Shown one piece after another: positions 25,842 through 34,634 of a stretch of 51,945 nt of DNA. This DNA is from Actinomycetes bacterium (GTDB lineage Bacteria; Actinomycetota; Actinomycetes; Propionibacteriales; Propionibacteriaceae): assembly GCA_023419175.1 (NCBI GenBank), contig JAEZYG010000004.1:1-51945 (forward strand). The letters run 5' to 3'. A program made the position numbers and the translations under genes. Below the pieces are notes generated by a model that searched no databases, was not told the DNA's origin, and was given only the letters and a program-made list of their open reading frames with translations. The first letter of the stretch is position 1, and every line of letters begins with the position of its first letter.

Positions 25842-26909
25842 CTACTCGCGTTCGCAATCGAGACTCGTCCATAATCCTTCATCCATAGAGGCACAAGGAG
25901 GCGCCGACAAACCTAAATGTCGCCAGGCTGATGGTGTGGCAATGCGTCCACGAGGAGTTCTGGCAAGAAAACCGAGACGTACCAAGAAAGGTTCAGCAAC
26001 TTCAGCGACTGTTTCCATCTCTTCTCCCACACTGATTGCCAGAGTGGAAAGACCTACTGGACCTCCCCCAAATTTCGTACAGATCGCATTCAAAACATCT
26101 CTATCAAGCCGATCAAGTCCAAGATGATCGACGTCAAAAAGATTCAATGCCTGTTCGGTAATCTCAGAATTGATCTGCCCTTCGAAGCGCACGAGAGCAT
26201 AATCGCGTACCCGACGCAAAAGGCGATTGGCAATACGCGGTGTTCCTCGAGAGCGACGTGCGATCTCATAGGCAGCCTGTTCAGGCATAGAGATGTCCAG
26301 CTTCTGAGCTGAACGCATGATGATCTGCGCTAAATCCCCCGTCTCGTAATAATCCAACTGGGCAGTAAAGCCGAAACGATCCCGCAAAGGGCTGGGAAGA
26401 AGTCCAGCACGTGTTGTAGCTCCTACCAAGGTGAAAGGAGGAATATCGATAGGCACAGCAGTAGCTCCAGGACCTTTGCCGACGATGACATCAACTCGGA
26501 AATCCTCCATCGCTAAATAGAGCATTTCCTCCGCTGGACGACTCATCCTATGGATCTCGTCGAGAAAGAGGATCTCTCCTTCGGTTAAGGAGGAAAGAAT
26601 TGCAGCGAGATCTCCCGCATGTTGAATCGCAGGTCCCGAGGTGATTCGCAAAGGAGCCGCCATCTCGGTGGCGATGATCATCGCCAAGGTCGTCTTCCCT
26701 AAACCTGGAGGACCGGAAAGCAAGATGTGATCGGCACTACGCTGACGCACTTTGGCAGCTTCTAAGACGAGTCCAAGCTGATCTCGCACCCGTCTCTGCC
26801 CACTAAATTCATTAAGATGATGGGGACGTAACGCGGCTTCAACAGCTCGTTCTTCAGGATCTGCCCACGCATCAACTGGTGATTGACTACGATATTCGTC
26901 CACACTCAT
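25842..26909 (-). CDS. ruvB: Holliday junction branch migration ATPase RuvB
   Basis: RuvB is the hexameric motor that drives branch migration with RuvA. The 355-residue protein contains LRPHHLNEFSGQ, Walker A SGPPGLGKTTLA, Walker B ILFLDEIHRM, sensor 1 GATTRAGLLPSPLRDRFG and the arginine finger region, then a winged-helix C-terminus (LARTPRGRIATPSAWRHLG). It overlaps ruvA by four bases (ATGA). The 88-base gap to yajC carries only a weak 6-bp hairpin at 25783-25801. Confidence 0.97.
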   Translation of the reverse strand: MSVDEYRSQSPVDAWADPEERAVEAALRPHHLNEFSGQRRVRDQLGLVLEAAKVRQRSADHILLSGPPGLGKTTLAMIIATEMAAPLRITSGPAIQHAGDLAAILSSLTEGEILFLDEIHRMSRPAEEMLYLAMEDFRVDVIVGKGPGATAVPIDIPPFTLVGATTRAGLLPSPLRDRFGFTAQLDYYETGDLAQIIMRSAQKLDISMPEQAAYEIARRSRGTPRIANRLLRRVRDYALVRFEGQINSEITEQALNLFDVDHLGLDRLDRDVLNAICTKFGGGPVGLSTLAISVGEEMETVAEVAEPFLVRLGFLARTPRGRIATPSAWRHLGLSAPPCASMDEGLWTSLDCERE

Positions 26910-27517
26910 GCCTTTGCCAAGGTTTTCAAAGCCGCCCTCATCATATCGCTCAAGGACATATCAGGATTCTTAGCGACACGATCAGCGATCATCTCACAAG
27001 CTCTATCAGCATCTTTCGAGTTCCACCCCAACGATTGCAATCCTTCGCTAACGTCTGCAACCCATCCCATCGATATAACAGATCCTGATGGCTGGGAGGT
27101 CGTCTCCCCCGTTTTCAAAATCGCAATCTTTTCTCGCAATTCGATGATGATCTTTTCAGCTCCTTTCTTGCCGATACCAGGAACTTGGGTGAGAGCACGG
27201 ATATTATTGCTCATCACCGCATCGGCAAGCTGATCTGGCTCCCATACCGATACGATCGACAGGGCAAGTTTGGGGCCTACCCCCGATGCCTGCTGGACAA
27301 GCTCGAAGGCATCCCTATGCTCGCATGTGGCAAAACCATACAAAGTCATCGAATCTTCTCTGACGATCAAGGATGTATAGAGGGAAACCTCGTTACCCTC
27401 ACGACAGAGAGCTAAAGCAGAAGGAGGACACAGCAGGCGATATCCCAATCCGGAAGCTTCCACAACGACCCACCCTGCCCCTAAGGAGAGAACATGTCCG
27501 CGGATATGAGCAATCAT
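26906..27517 (-). CDS. ruvA: Holliday junction DNA helicase subunit RuvA
   Basis: RuvA binds four-way junctions and loads RuvB. The 203-residue protein has the OB-fold start MIAHIRGHVLSLGAGWVVVE, two helix-hairpin-helix repeats (FELVQQASGVGPKLALSIV and LTQVPGIGKKGAEKIIIEL) and the C-terminal RuvB-binding domain (EGLQSLGWNSKDADRA). The open frame extends upstream, but the ATG at 27517 has AGAGG seven bases upstream and overlaps the ruvC stop by four bases. Confidence 0.97.
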   Translation of the reverse strand: MIAHIRGHVLSLGAGWVVVEASGLGYRLLCPPSALALCREGNEVSLYTSLIVREDSMTLYGFATCEHRDAFELVQQASGVGPKLALSIVSVWEPDQLADAVMSNNIRALTQVPGIGKKGAEKIIIELREKIAILKTGETTSQPSGSVISMGWVADVSEGLQSLGWNSKDADRACEMIADRVAKNPDMSLSDMMRAALKTLAKA

Positions 27518-28050
27518 CTTTTTCCTCTCATGACAGATGGTGAAGTGATGCGAGCGAGGGCTTGAGCATATCGATTGATCGTCCCTCCACGCCATAGATG
27601 ACAGATCGCCAATGCCGCGGCGTCCGCAGCATCTGCCGGTTTCAACGCCGATTCCAGCTTTAAGATACGCATAACCATCGCCCCCACCTGGGCCTTGTCG
27701 GCTTTTCCTGATCCGCTCACCGCCGCTTTCACTTCAGAAGGAGTGTAGGTAAAGACAGGAATGCGATAGGAAGCGGCGAGCATCATGGCGATTCCAGCAA
27801 CCTGAGTCGTTCCCGCAACTGTTGAACGGTTGTGCTGAGCGAAGACTCGTTCGACTGCTACGGCATCTGGATGGGATTGCTCAATGCGTTCTTTGAGTTT
27901 GTCATGGATTGTCAAAAGACGATAGGCATGATCCATATCGGCAGGAGAGCGCAAAGCTTCCGCACCTATTAAATGCAGACGATTCCCGCTCTTCTCCACT
28001 AAAGCCACACCGCAGCGGGTCAACCCCGGATCGACCCCGAGAATACGCAT
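27514..28050 (-). CDS. ruvC: Holliday junction resolvase RuvC
   Basis: RuvC is a dimeric endonuclease that resolves junctions bound by RuvAB. The 178-residue protein opens with MRILGVDPGLTRCGVA (catalytic Asp7), carries a second acidic site in AVAVERVFAQHNRSTVAG, and has a third cluster in ALKPADAADAAALAICHLW. I chose the ATG at 28050 rather than 28065 because GAGAGTGGG precedes it and RuvC normally starts at MRILG. It leads the ruvC-ruvA-ruvB series and sits behind a perfect SOS box. Confidence 0.96.
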   Translation of the reverse strand: MRILGVDPGLTRCGVALVEKSGNRLHLIGAEALRSPADMDHAYRLLTIHDKLKERIEQSHPDAVAVERVFAQHNRSTVAGTTQVAGIAMMLAASYRIPVFTYTPSEVKAAVSGSGKADKAQVGAMVMRILKLESALKPADAADAAALAICHLWRGGTINRYAQALARITSPSVMRGKR

Positions 28051-28066
28051 CCCACTCTCTTTCATC

Positions 28067-28080
28067 CGAACCTACGTTCG
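28067..28080 (-). promoter_or_regulatory. LexA (SOS) box upstream of ruvCAB
   Basis: CGAAC-N4-GTTCG is a perfect match to the core of the LexA operator known from mycobacteria and Bacillus. Its edge lies 17 bases before the ruvC start codon. TACTAT just upstream on the minus strand (28087-28082) could be the -10, so the box would cover the start of transcription. I saw no other box with this exact spacing when scanning the window by eye. Confidence 0.85.
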
Positions 28081-28129
28081 CATAGTAGCGTGATCGTCTC
28101 CCTTTAGATACTTACCTGTCCGTAAAAAT

Positions 28130-28163
28130 GGCGATGGGGAGATGTTTTCATCTCCCCATCGCC
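28130..28163 (-). terminator. Strong intrinsic terminator after yebC
   Basis: A perfect 15-bp stem (GGCGATGGGGAGATG, 28130-28144, against 28149-28163) with a four-base loop lies 13 bases beyond the yebC stop. On the minus strand it runs into ATTTTTA. It isolates ruvCAB from the yebC and histidine genes. Confidence 0.92.
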
Positions 28164-28176
28164 TAGATCCATAAAA

Positions 28177-28974
28177 TCAGGCTTCAGCTAAAGCGGCTTG
28201 AACCTCATCGGTGAAATCGGCATTGGTATAGACGTTTTGAACATCGTCAAGATCGTCTAAAGCATCGACGATACGCTCGAGTTTTTGCGCTTCTTCAACA
28301 CTGGTCACCATCTGGTCAAAGCTGGCAACGAATTGGACTTCAGCCGAATCGTAATCGATACCGGCAGCCTGGATGGCTTTACGAACTTCGACCATATCAT
28401 TGGGATCTGAAACCAATTCGAAGGTATCGCCGATCTGTTCGATCTCTTCAACAGCGGTTTCGATCGTGGCTTCAAGCAACTCGTCTTCCGTAATGGTACG
28501 TGTCTGAGTCTTACGAGAATCGCTCGCAACTTCCTGGGTAGCCGATACGGTCACCACACCTTTGCGGGCGAAAAGACGCTGTACGGATCCACCGTCTGCG
28601 ATAGTTCCACCGTTACGGGTAACTGCGACGCGGACATCCGAGATGGAACGATTGCGATTGTCGGTGAGGCATTCGATGAGGATAGCGACACCGGCTGCAC
28701 CATAAGCCTCGTACATGATGGACTCATAGTTGACCCCATCATTGCCCTCACCGGAACCACGCTTGATAGCGCGATCGATATTGTCATTGGGTACGGAGGA
28801 CTTCTTCGCCTTCTGAATCGCGTCGTAGAGGGTCGGGTTTCCGTCAGGATCGCCGCCTCCGAGACGAGCTGCAACTTCAATATTCTTAATCAGCTTGGCG
28901 AAAAGCTTGCCGCGTTTGGCGTCAATCGCCGCTTTCTTATGCTTGGTTGTAGCCCACTTGGAGTGGCCTGACAT
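28177..28974 (-). CDS. yebC: YebC/PmpR-family protein (TACO1-like)
   Basis: Members were called transcription regulators and more recently were shown to help translation of proline-rich stretches. The 265-residue protein has the family start SGHSKWATTKHKKAAIDAKR, then SVPNDNIDRAIKRGSGEG, MYEAYGAAGVAILIECLTDN and NGGTIADGGSVQRLF. It is slightly longer than usual because of an acidic insert after VVTVSATQ (about residues 140-165). AAGGAG stands six bases before the ATG, and TAGAAT at 29018-29013 may be its -10. It ends at a strong terminator, which splits the yebC-ruvC neighbourhood typical of actinobacteria. Confidence 0.95.
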   Translation of the reverse strand: MSGHSKWATTKHKKAAIDAKRGKLFAKLIKNIEVAARLGGGDPDGNPTLYDAIQKAKKSSVPNDNIDRAIKRGSGEGNDGVNYESIMYEAYGAAGVAILIECLTDNRNRSISDVRVAVTRNGGTIADGGSVQRLFARKGVVTVSATQEVASDSRKTQTRTITEDELLEATIETAVEEIEQIGDTFELVSDPNDMVEVRKAIQAAGIDYDSAEVQFVASFDQMVTSVEEAQKLERIVDALDDLDDVQNVYTNADFTDEVQAALAEA

Positions 28975-29029
28975 AGATGTCTCCTTAGGTGATCAGAAAA
29001 ATTCCGTCTGCAATTCTAGACCAGGGTGC

Positions 29030-30049
29030 TCATAGGGAAAAACGTGCCGCGAAGTTCACGATCTTATCGTCGATGCGATAGCCCATTTTTTCGAAGACGG
29101 CGCTTGCTCTGATCGCATCATCGGTATCGATCCCCACACCTGCGCTGCGGCATCCGGCATCGATAAAAGACATGACGGATGCGCTTAACAATGCCCTGCC
29201 CAATCCGCATGAGCGATAGGGTGGACGGATCCCGAATCTTTCCGTCCAACCTTGAGATCCTTCATCATCTCTCTCAGCGATCTCGCTATTGAGGGCATAG
29301 CCTGCAATATCTCCACTCTCTAGCGCAACGGCATACCAAGACCATTGCGGACGAAATGCTGGACGTTGAAGAGATGCTTGCCATGAGGCTCGATCCACAT
29401 CATGAGCGCCTGGACGGGTGCTGAAAGCTTCATTATGAGCGCAACGAAGCTGTTCGCTGACGTCCATAGTGAACCTTTTAAGCTCAAAACCATCGGGGAT
29501 AATCACCGTCTTGTCCGCAAGATCAGCCAATTCAATCGATGCATCGAAAAACCAACGTCTAGGCTGTAGACGTCCATCTTTAATCAGGTCATCGGCGATA
29601 TGAGAGCGCTCCTCAGTGGTGCATTCCACCAACAGAGATGAGACTTCAATATTTTCTTCTGGCAGATGAGCAAGCCATAACCTTGCCCTATCAAGACACC
29701 AATCGATGAGCTTGAGACCGATCTTGTGATGTCTCCATGCCGGATGAACACCGATCTCGATCCAAATTTTGGGATCAAAAAGATGGGGATCGTTGATGTG
29801 ATTCCATGCATAGGCAACGATCGTTCCCCCTTTATCGCGTCCTATGACTGCATGGTGTGTGGGATGGGCATAGGGCAGGTGAAAATCGGTGAGCAGATCG
29901 CTCAAAGAACGCGTCAATGCAGGATCGTCAAAATATTCAATCGCTGCACGCAATTCCGCAATCTCAGATAGATCCTCAGCCGAAAGAAAAGACCATTCGA
30001 GACTGCCTTCAACGATCGCTTCATGCCATGATTGCGGTCGTGTTACCAT
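29030..30049 (-). CDS. Tandem GNAT-domain acetyltransferase
   Basis: The 339-residue protein has two GNAT folds. The first carries an acetyl-CoA loop in HPAWRHHKIGLKLIDW (about 130-145), the second in RPPYRSCGLGRALLSASV (about 285-302). The architecture is that of mycothiol synthase MshD and of several uncharacterised actinobacterial acetyltransferases; similarity to MshD is not clear enough to name it. The ATG at 30049 follows the hisA stop by nine bases, with AAAGGTAG as ribosome site, so it is the last gene of the histidine operon before yebC. In many actinobacteria hisF lies in this spot. Confidence 0.8.
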   Translation of the reverse strand: MVTRPQSWHEAIVEGSLEWSFLSAEDLSEIAELRAAIEYFDDPALTRSLSDLLTDFHLPYAHPTHHAVIGRDKGGTIVAYAWNHINDPHLFDPKIWIEIGVHPAWRHHKIGLKLIDWCLDRARLWLAHLPEENIEVSSLLVECTTEERSHIADDLIKDGRLQPRRWFFDASIELADLADKTVIIPDGFELKRFTMDVSEQLRCAHNEAFSTRPGAHDVDRASWQASLQRPAFRPQWSWYAVALESGDIAGYALNSEIAERDDEGSQGWTERFGIRPPYRSCGLGRALLSASVMSFIDAGCRSAGVGIDTDDAIRASAVFEKMGYRIDDKIVNFAARFSL

Positions 30050-30058
30050 CGTCTACCT

Positions 30059-30820
30059 TTAAAGATTGGAAAGAGGACGTGCCGCTTCAAGAGCTTGAGC
30101 CAAGGTGAAATTGCCCACATAGAGAGCTGTACCGATGATAGCTCCTTCAACACCAATCGGCACCAAGCCTGTCAGCAAACGAATCTCATCAAGAGAAGAG
30201 ATTCCCCCACTAGCAACAACTTTTGCTTGAGAGCGGGCACATACAGCACCGAGCAATTCCAAATTAGGACCGCTCAGCATTCCATCACTTGTGACATCGG
30301 TAACGACGAAACGCTCACATCCAGCGTGGGTCATCGTCTCGACCGTTTCAAAAACATCGCCACCTAGATGGGTCCATCCTCGAGCTGCTAACTGACCGTC
30401 TTTGACATCAAGTCCGATCGCTACTCTATCGCCATAGCGTTCAATGATTGAGATACACCAATCGGGATTTTCCAAAGCAGCGGTTCCCACATTGATACGG
30501 CGAGCTCCTGTAGCTAAAGCCGCCTTAAGGGATTCATCGTCACGGATACCACCTGATAACTCCACATTGATATCCAAGGATGCAACGATTTCGGAGGTGA
30601 TCGCAGCGTTATCTCCACGTCCGAATGCAGCGTCCAGATCGACAAGATGAATCCACTCAGCCCCCTGCTCTTGCCAGCGAAGAGCGACATCACGTGGATC
30701 GCCAAAGACCCTCTCGCTTCCAGCTATTCCCTGCTGCAATTGGACTGCTTTGCCATCCTGCACATCGACTGCAGGGAAAAGAATCAGCGACTCAGATGCT
30801 TTCTCGTTATCCTCGATCAC
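30059..30820 (-). CDS. hisA: Phosphoribosyl isomerase (HisA, probably bifunctional PriA)
   Basis: The (beta-alpha)8 enzyme isomerises ProFAR in histidine synthesis; actinobacterial PriA also carries out the TrpF step. Residues seen are FPAVDVQDGKAVQLQQG with the first catalytic Asp (Asp19), LSGGIRDDESL, RINVGTAALENP, IGLDVKDGQLAARGW, and VTDVTSDGMLSGPNLELL with the second Asp. The open frame reaches a TTG at 30844, but GTG at 30820 has GAGG six bases upstream, follows the hisH stop by eight bases and gives 253 residues. No trpF is visible in the window, consistent with a dual role. Confidence 0.92.
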   Translation of the reverse strand: MIEDNEKASESLILFPAVDVQDGKAVQLQQGIAGSERVFGDPRDVALRWQEQGAEWIHLVDLDAAFGRGDNAAITSEIVASLDINVELSGGIRDDESLKAALATGARRINVGTAALENPDWCISIIERYGDRVAIGLDVKDGQLAARGWTHLGGDVFETVETMTHAGCERFVVTDVTSDGMLSGPNLELLGAVCARSQAKVVASGGISSLDEIRLLTGLVPIGVEGAIIGTALYVGNFTLAQALEAARPLSNL

Positions 30821-30828
30821 GTTCACCC

Positions 30829-31443
30829 TCAGCTTAGGATCCAATTTTTAAGCAGACGCAAACCAGCCACGCCGGATTTCTCCGGATGAAACTGAGTGCT
30901 CATCACGTTGTCCTTGCGCACTGCCGACACGAATTTATCCCCTTCGTGACATGTCCAGCCTACCTGAGCCGATTCCACAGCGGTATGAACACCATAGGAA
31001 TGGACGAAATAAAACCTCTCATCTGCAATGCCCTCAAAGGGAGTTCCCCCATCCCAGTGGACATGATTCCACCCCATATGGGGAAGCTGGTTACTACGCA
31101 AAATCTCGACATCGCCAGGATAAATCCCTAAACCTTTGGAGGTTATACCGTGCTCATAACCATTCTCAAATAGGATCTGATGACCTACGCATATGCCAAG
31201 GAATTTACCTCCTTGAGCAATCCAGGTACGGATAAATTCATCTGCGTGAGCATCGTGCAACTGTTGCATACACGCGCTGAAAGCGCCGACACCGGGGACG
31301 ACTAATCCGTCCGCCGCTTCTAAAGAGCGCTTGTCATTGCCCACATAGACTCGAGCCTGAACGTATTCCAAAGCCCGACGTACCGAATGCAGATTACCCG
31401 AGCCATAATCGTAGACAGCGATTGAGAATGACTTTGAACTCAC
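30829..31443 (-). CDS. hisH: Imidazole glycerol phosphate synthase, glutaminase subunit
   Basis: HisH releases ammonia from glutamine and channels it to HisF. The 204-residue protein has the class I amidotransferase triad: Cys85 in GICVGHQ, and His186 and Glu188 in TQFHPEKS; YDYGSGNLHSV and PGVGAFSACM are conserved. Most relatives read GICVGMQ; His replaces Met here. The GTG start shares four bases with the hisB stop (GTGA). Its partner hisF is not in the window. Confidence 0.96.
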   Translation of the reverse strand: MSSKSFSIAVYDYGSGNLHSVRRALEYVQARVYVGNDKRSLEAADGLVVPGVGAFSACMQQLHDAHADEFIRTWIAQGGKFLGICVGHQILFENGYEHGITSKGLGIYPGDVEILRSNQLPHMGWNHVHWDGGTPFEGIADERFYFVHSYGVHTAVESAQVGWTCHEGDKFVSAVRKDNVMSTQFHPEKSGVAGLRLLKNWILS

Positions 31444-32057
31444 AGACTTCCCTTCGTCGATGGAATGTCATGACGCCGCGGATCGTATTCAACCGCTTCG
31501 CGTAAAGCACGGGCAAAGGCTTTGAATTGGGCTTCAACGATGTGGTGGGGATCTCGTCCACGGATCACATCGAGATGAAGACACAATCCCGAATTGAAAG
31601 CGATCGCTTCCATGACGTGATAGGTCATCGATCCGGCATAGCTCACACCATTTCCGCCGATACGGGCATAGATCTGTCCCTCGGGTTCTCCTGTCATGAC
31701 ACAATATGGACGTCCAGCGACATCGACAGTGCACTGAGCTAAGGATTCATCGAGAGGAACAGAGGCAAAACCAAAACGGCGAATTCCTTTCTTATCTCCC
31801 AAAGCTTCACGGAGAGCTAGCCCAAAGACGATAGCGGTATCCTCGATGGAATGATGTCCGTCGATATGCAAATCGCCTGTCGTGACGATATCCATATCGA
31901 TAAGGGAATGCGTGGACAAAGCTGTCAGCATATGGTCAAAAAATCCCACACCCGTGCTGATATGCGAAATACCTTGTCCGTCGAGGTTGATCTCGACTGA
32001 CACCTGCGATTCAGAGGTCTGCCGTTCAACTTTGGCATGACGTCCACTCGTTTCCAT
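31440..32057 (-). CDS. hisB: Imidazoleglycerol-phosphate dehydratase
   Basis: The manganese enzyme makes imidazole acetol phosphate. The 205-residue monofunctional form has the two metal clusters DGHHSIEDTAIVFG and DPHHIVEAQFKAFARALREA, with FFDHMLTALSTHS and VPLDESLAQCTVDVAGRPY. It overlaps hisH by four bases and follows hisC by nine. Confidence 0.97.
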   Translation of the reverse strand: METSGRHAKVERQTSESQVSVEINLDGQGISHISTGVGFFDHMLTALSTHSLIDMDIVTTGDLHIDGHHSIEDTAIVFGLALREALGDKKGIRRFGFASVPLDESLAQCTVDVAGRPYCVMTGEPEGQIYARIGGNGVSYAGSMTYHVMEAIAFNSGLCLHLDVIRGRDPHHIVEAQFKAFARALREAVEYDPRRHDIPSTKGSL

Positions 32058-32066
32058 CGATGCTCC

Positions 32067-33179
32067 TTAATACCCGATGTGTTCAAAGCTATCTTCAATA
32101 TCACATAACGCTTGACGGAAGGCGTTCATCTGCTGCTCAGTTCCTGCAGACACCCGTAAGAACCCCTCAGGACCTACTTCACGGATCAGAACACCGCGAT
32201 CCAAGAGGGCTTGCCAAACATCATGAGGTTGATAGAAGCGTCCGAAAAGACAGAAATTCGCCTGGGAGCTGATGACTTGATAGCCACGATCCCTCAACCA
32301 ACTTTGCAAAAGTTGACATTGCTCCCGCAACGATTCGACTTGCTCCATCACTTCATCGGTGTGCATGAGTGCTACCTGAGCGATCTGTTGGGTCTGAGCT
32401 GAAAGATGATAGGGCAAGCGGACGATACGACAGGCGTCAACAACAGCTTTCGCAGCCGCCAGATAGCCCACGCGAGCACCCGCCAAACCGAAGGCTTTAC
32501 TCATCGTCCGGGTAACGATCAACCTCCCATATTTCGGCAGGAGGGCTAGAGAGGAGTCTTCGGGATATTCTGCAAATTCTTGGTAGGCCTCATCGACGAT
32601 CACGATAGCCTCCGTAGAAGCGCATACCTCGTCAATCACGCTGACAGGAATTTGAGTTCCGGTCGGATTATTCGGTGTACACAAGATAACGATATCGGCA
32701 TTATGCTGCTCGATGGCTTCTAAAATCATCGTGGCATCAAGCTGATAATCGGGTAGACGATCGACAGCAACATAGTGAGTGTGGGTATCGCGAGCATAGT
32801 CGGGATACATTGAGTAGGTCGGCTTAAAAGTGAGCACAGTGCGCCCAGGACCTCCAAATGCTGTCAAAAGGTGAAACATGACCTCGTTGGAACCATTTGC
32901 AGCCCAGATATTGTCTGCGCTCAATCCAAAACCGAGATATTCTGCCAAAGATTGACGCAACGATCGTGCCTCTCGATCGGGATAACGATTGATCGTCCGC
33001 GCAGCTTTGACCACAGCATCGCTCATCTGCATCCTCATCTTTGCCGTGGGAGGATACGGATTTTCATTGACGTTCAAGGCTACCGCCACATCAAGCTGAG
33101 GGGCGCCATAAGGTTCCTTCCCCCGCAAATCATCGCGGAGAGGAAGTTGATCGAGACAGATGGACGCATCGTAGATCAT
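32067..33179 (-). CDS. hisC: Histidinol-phosphate aminotransferase
   Basis: This PLP enzyme transfers the amino group from glutamate. The 370-residue fold type I protein has NENPYPPT near the N-terminus, ANGSNEVMFHLLTAFGG for phosphate binding, TPNNPTG, VDEAYQEFA and the Schiff-base Lys228 in TRTMSKAFGLAGARVGY. It overlaps hisD by four bases (ATGA). Confidence 0.96.
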   Translation of the reverse strand: MIYDASICLDQLPLRDDLRGKEPYGAPQLDVAVALNVNENPYPPTAKMRMQMSDAVVKAARTINRYPDREARSLRQSLAEYLGFGLSADNIWAANGSNEVMFHLLTAFGGPGRTVLTFKPTYSMYPDYARDTHTHYVAVDRLPDYQLDATMILEAIEQHNADIVILCTPNNPTGTQIPVSVIDEVCASTEAIVIVDEAYQEFAEYPEDSSLALLPKYGRLIVTRTMSKAFGLAGARVGYLAAAKAVVDACRIVRLPYHLSAQTQQIAQVALMHTDEVMEQVESLREQCQLLQSWLRDRGYQVISSQANFCLFGRFYQPHDVWQALLDRGVLIREVGPEGFLRVSAGTEQQMNAFRQALCDIEDSFEHIGY

Positions 33180-34489
33180 GATCTATCTCCTTGAGTTCGC
33201 ACACTGATAGCCGCCGCATGTCCAGGTAGATATTCGGCATGAGCAAAATCGATAATGGGCTGTCCAATTGAGCAAAGAGCCTCAGCTGAATAGTCGATGA
33301 CATGGATCGAACGCATGAAGGATCTCACCGTCAATCCAGAGGAATATTTAGCCGCACCTGAGGTGGGAAGAACATGGGTTGAGCCTGCACAATAATCCCC
33401 CAAGGGTACAGGGGAATAGTGACCGATAAAGATAGCTCCAGCATTGATAATCGAATGGCTCACTTCGGCAGCGTTGCGAGTGCAGATCTCCAAATGTTCA
33501 GCAGCATAATCATTTGCCACCTGAATGGATTGGTTGAGATCGCGAGTCACGATGATTCCCGATTGCTCGCCTGTCAAGGAGATCTTCAAACGTTCCCGAG
33601 TATCCAAAGCTTCTAATTGGGATGTGATCTGTTCGTTAGTCGCCTGCGCTATTGCAAAAGAATCGGTAATCAACACAGCACCAGCGAGAGGATCGTGCTC
33701 AGCTTGGCTGATGAGGTCAGCTGCCAGATAGGCGGGATTTGCCGTTTCGTCTGCGATGATGGCGATCTCGGTAGGTCCTGCCTCAGAGTCGATACCGATC
33801 TGTCCACGCAGATAGCGTTTAGCTGCGACGACATAGATATTGCCCGGTCCTGTCACCAGATCCGCTTTGGGGCATAGACCCTTAACACCGTGAGCGAACA
33901 TGGCGATCGCCTGAGCTCCGCCAACCGCATAGACTTCCTCAATTCCTAACATATGACACGTCGCCATGATGACTGGGTGAGGATAGCCTCCATATTGGGC
34001 TTGAGGAGGAGACGATAAGGCGAGCGATGAGACACCTGCGACCAAGGCGGGGACGGCATTCATCACGACACTGGATGCGAGAGGAGCTAATCCCCCAGGT
34101 ACATAGAGCCCTACCCTTTGGACGGGGACAAGACGATTGGTCACCATAGCCGTCTGGTCGAGATGGACACTGCGACTCATCTGCTCTTTTTCCACCTGCT
34201 CGCATACCGTCCGCCGTCGCTCAATGGCAAGAGCGATTGCTTTTTCCACGTCGGGATCGAGATGTCGGCGGGCATCTTCTAGGACAGAAAGAGGAACTTT
34301 GAAATGATCGGGAATTACCTGATCGAATTGAGCGCTGTAATGTCGTAAAGCCTCGATACCATCGTTTTTCACTCCATCACAGACATCGCGTACAGCTTCC
34401 ATAGCTTTGGCCACATCGAATGGAGCTCGAGGGAGCAGATCGGAATAATCTGTACGGTCATAATCGGTAAAATCCCTGATCCTCAACAC
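33176..34489 (-). CDS. hisD: Histidinol dehydrogenase
   Basis: The zinc enzyme carries out the last two oxidations of histidine synthesis with NAD. The 437-residue protein has RVGLYVPGGLAPLASSVVMN, VYAVGGAQAIAMFAHG, TGPGNIYVVAAKR, SEAGPTEIAIIAD, ISQAEHDPLAGAVL and GDYCAGSTHVLPTSGAA. GTG at 34489 has no Shine-Dalgarno sequence, but TAGACT stands exactly six bases upstream, suggesting a leaderless mRNA for the hisD-hisC-hisB-hisH-hisA series. Confidence 0.96.
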   Translation of the reverse strand: MLRIRDFTDYDRTDYSDLLPRAPFDVAKAMEAVRDVCDGVKNDGIEALRHYSAQFDQVIPDHFKVPLSVLEDARRHLDPDVEKAIALAIERRRTVCEQVEKEQMSRSVHLDQTAMVTNRLVPVQRVGLYVPGGLAPLASSVVMNAVPALVAGVSSLALSSPPQAQYGGYPHPVIMATCHMLGIEEVYAVGGAQAIAMFAHGVKGLCPKADLVTGPGNIYVVAAKRYLRGQIGIDSEAGPTEIAIIADETANPAYLAADLISQAEHDPLAGAVLITDSFAIAQATNEQITSQLEALDTRERLKISLTGEQSGIIVTRDLNQSIQVANDYAAEHLEICTRNAAEVSHSIINAGAIFIGHYSPVPLGDYCAGSTHVLPTSGAAKYSSGLTVRSFMRSIHVIDYSAEALCSIGQPIIDFAHAEYLPGHAAAISVRTQGDRS

Positions 34490-34501
34490 AGTTTAAGTCT
34501 A
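34490..34501 (-). promoter_or_regulatory. Leaderless-type promoter of the histidine operon
   Basis: TAGACT on the minus strand (34501-34496) is followed by six bases and then the hisD GTG. The spacing matches actinobacterial leaderless promoters. A -35 is not obvious. The remaining 130 bases to the DUF554 gene hold no attenuator-like peptide or hairpin that I can see. Confidence 0.5.
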
Positions 34502-34634
34502 GTGGGATATGAAGATAACGTTGCAGCTGTCCATAGACGGATTCTGCTCCATCAAAGTGCTCTGTATATGGCGTTAGCATTCAAAGCTCGATAGGCTTGG
34601 TCATTCGTCGTCTATATCCATATTCGGAGGTGAG

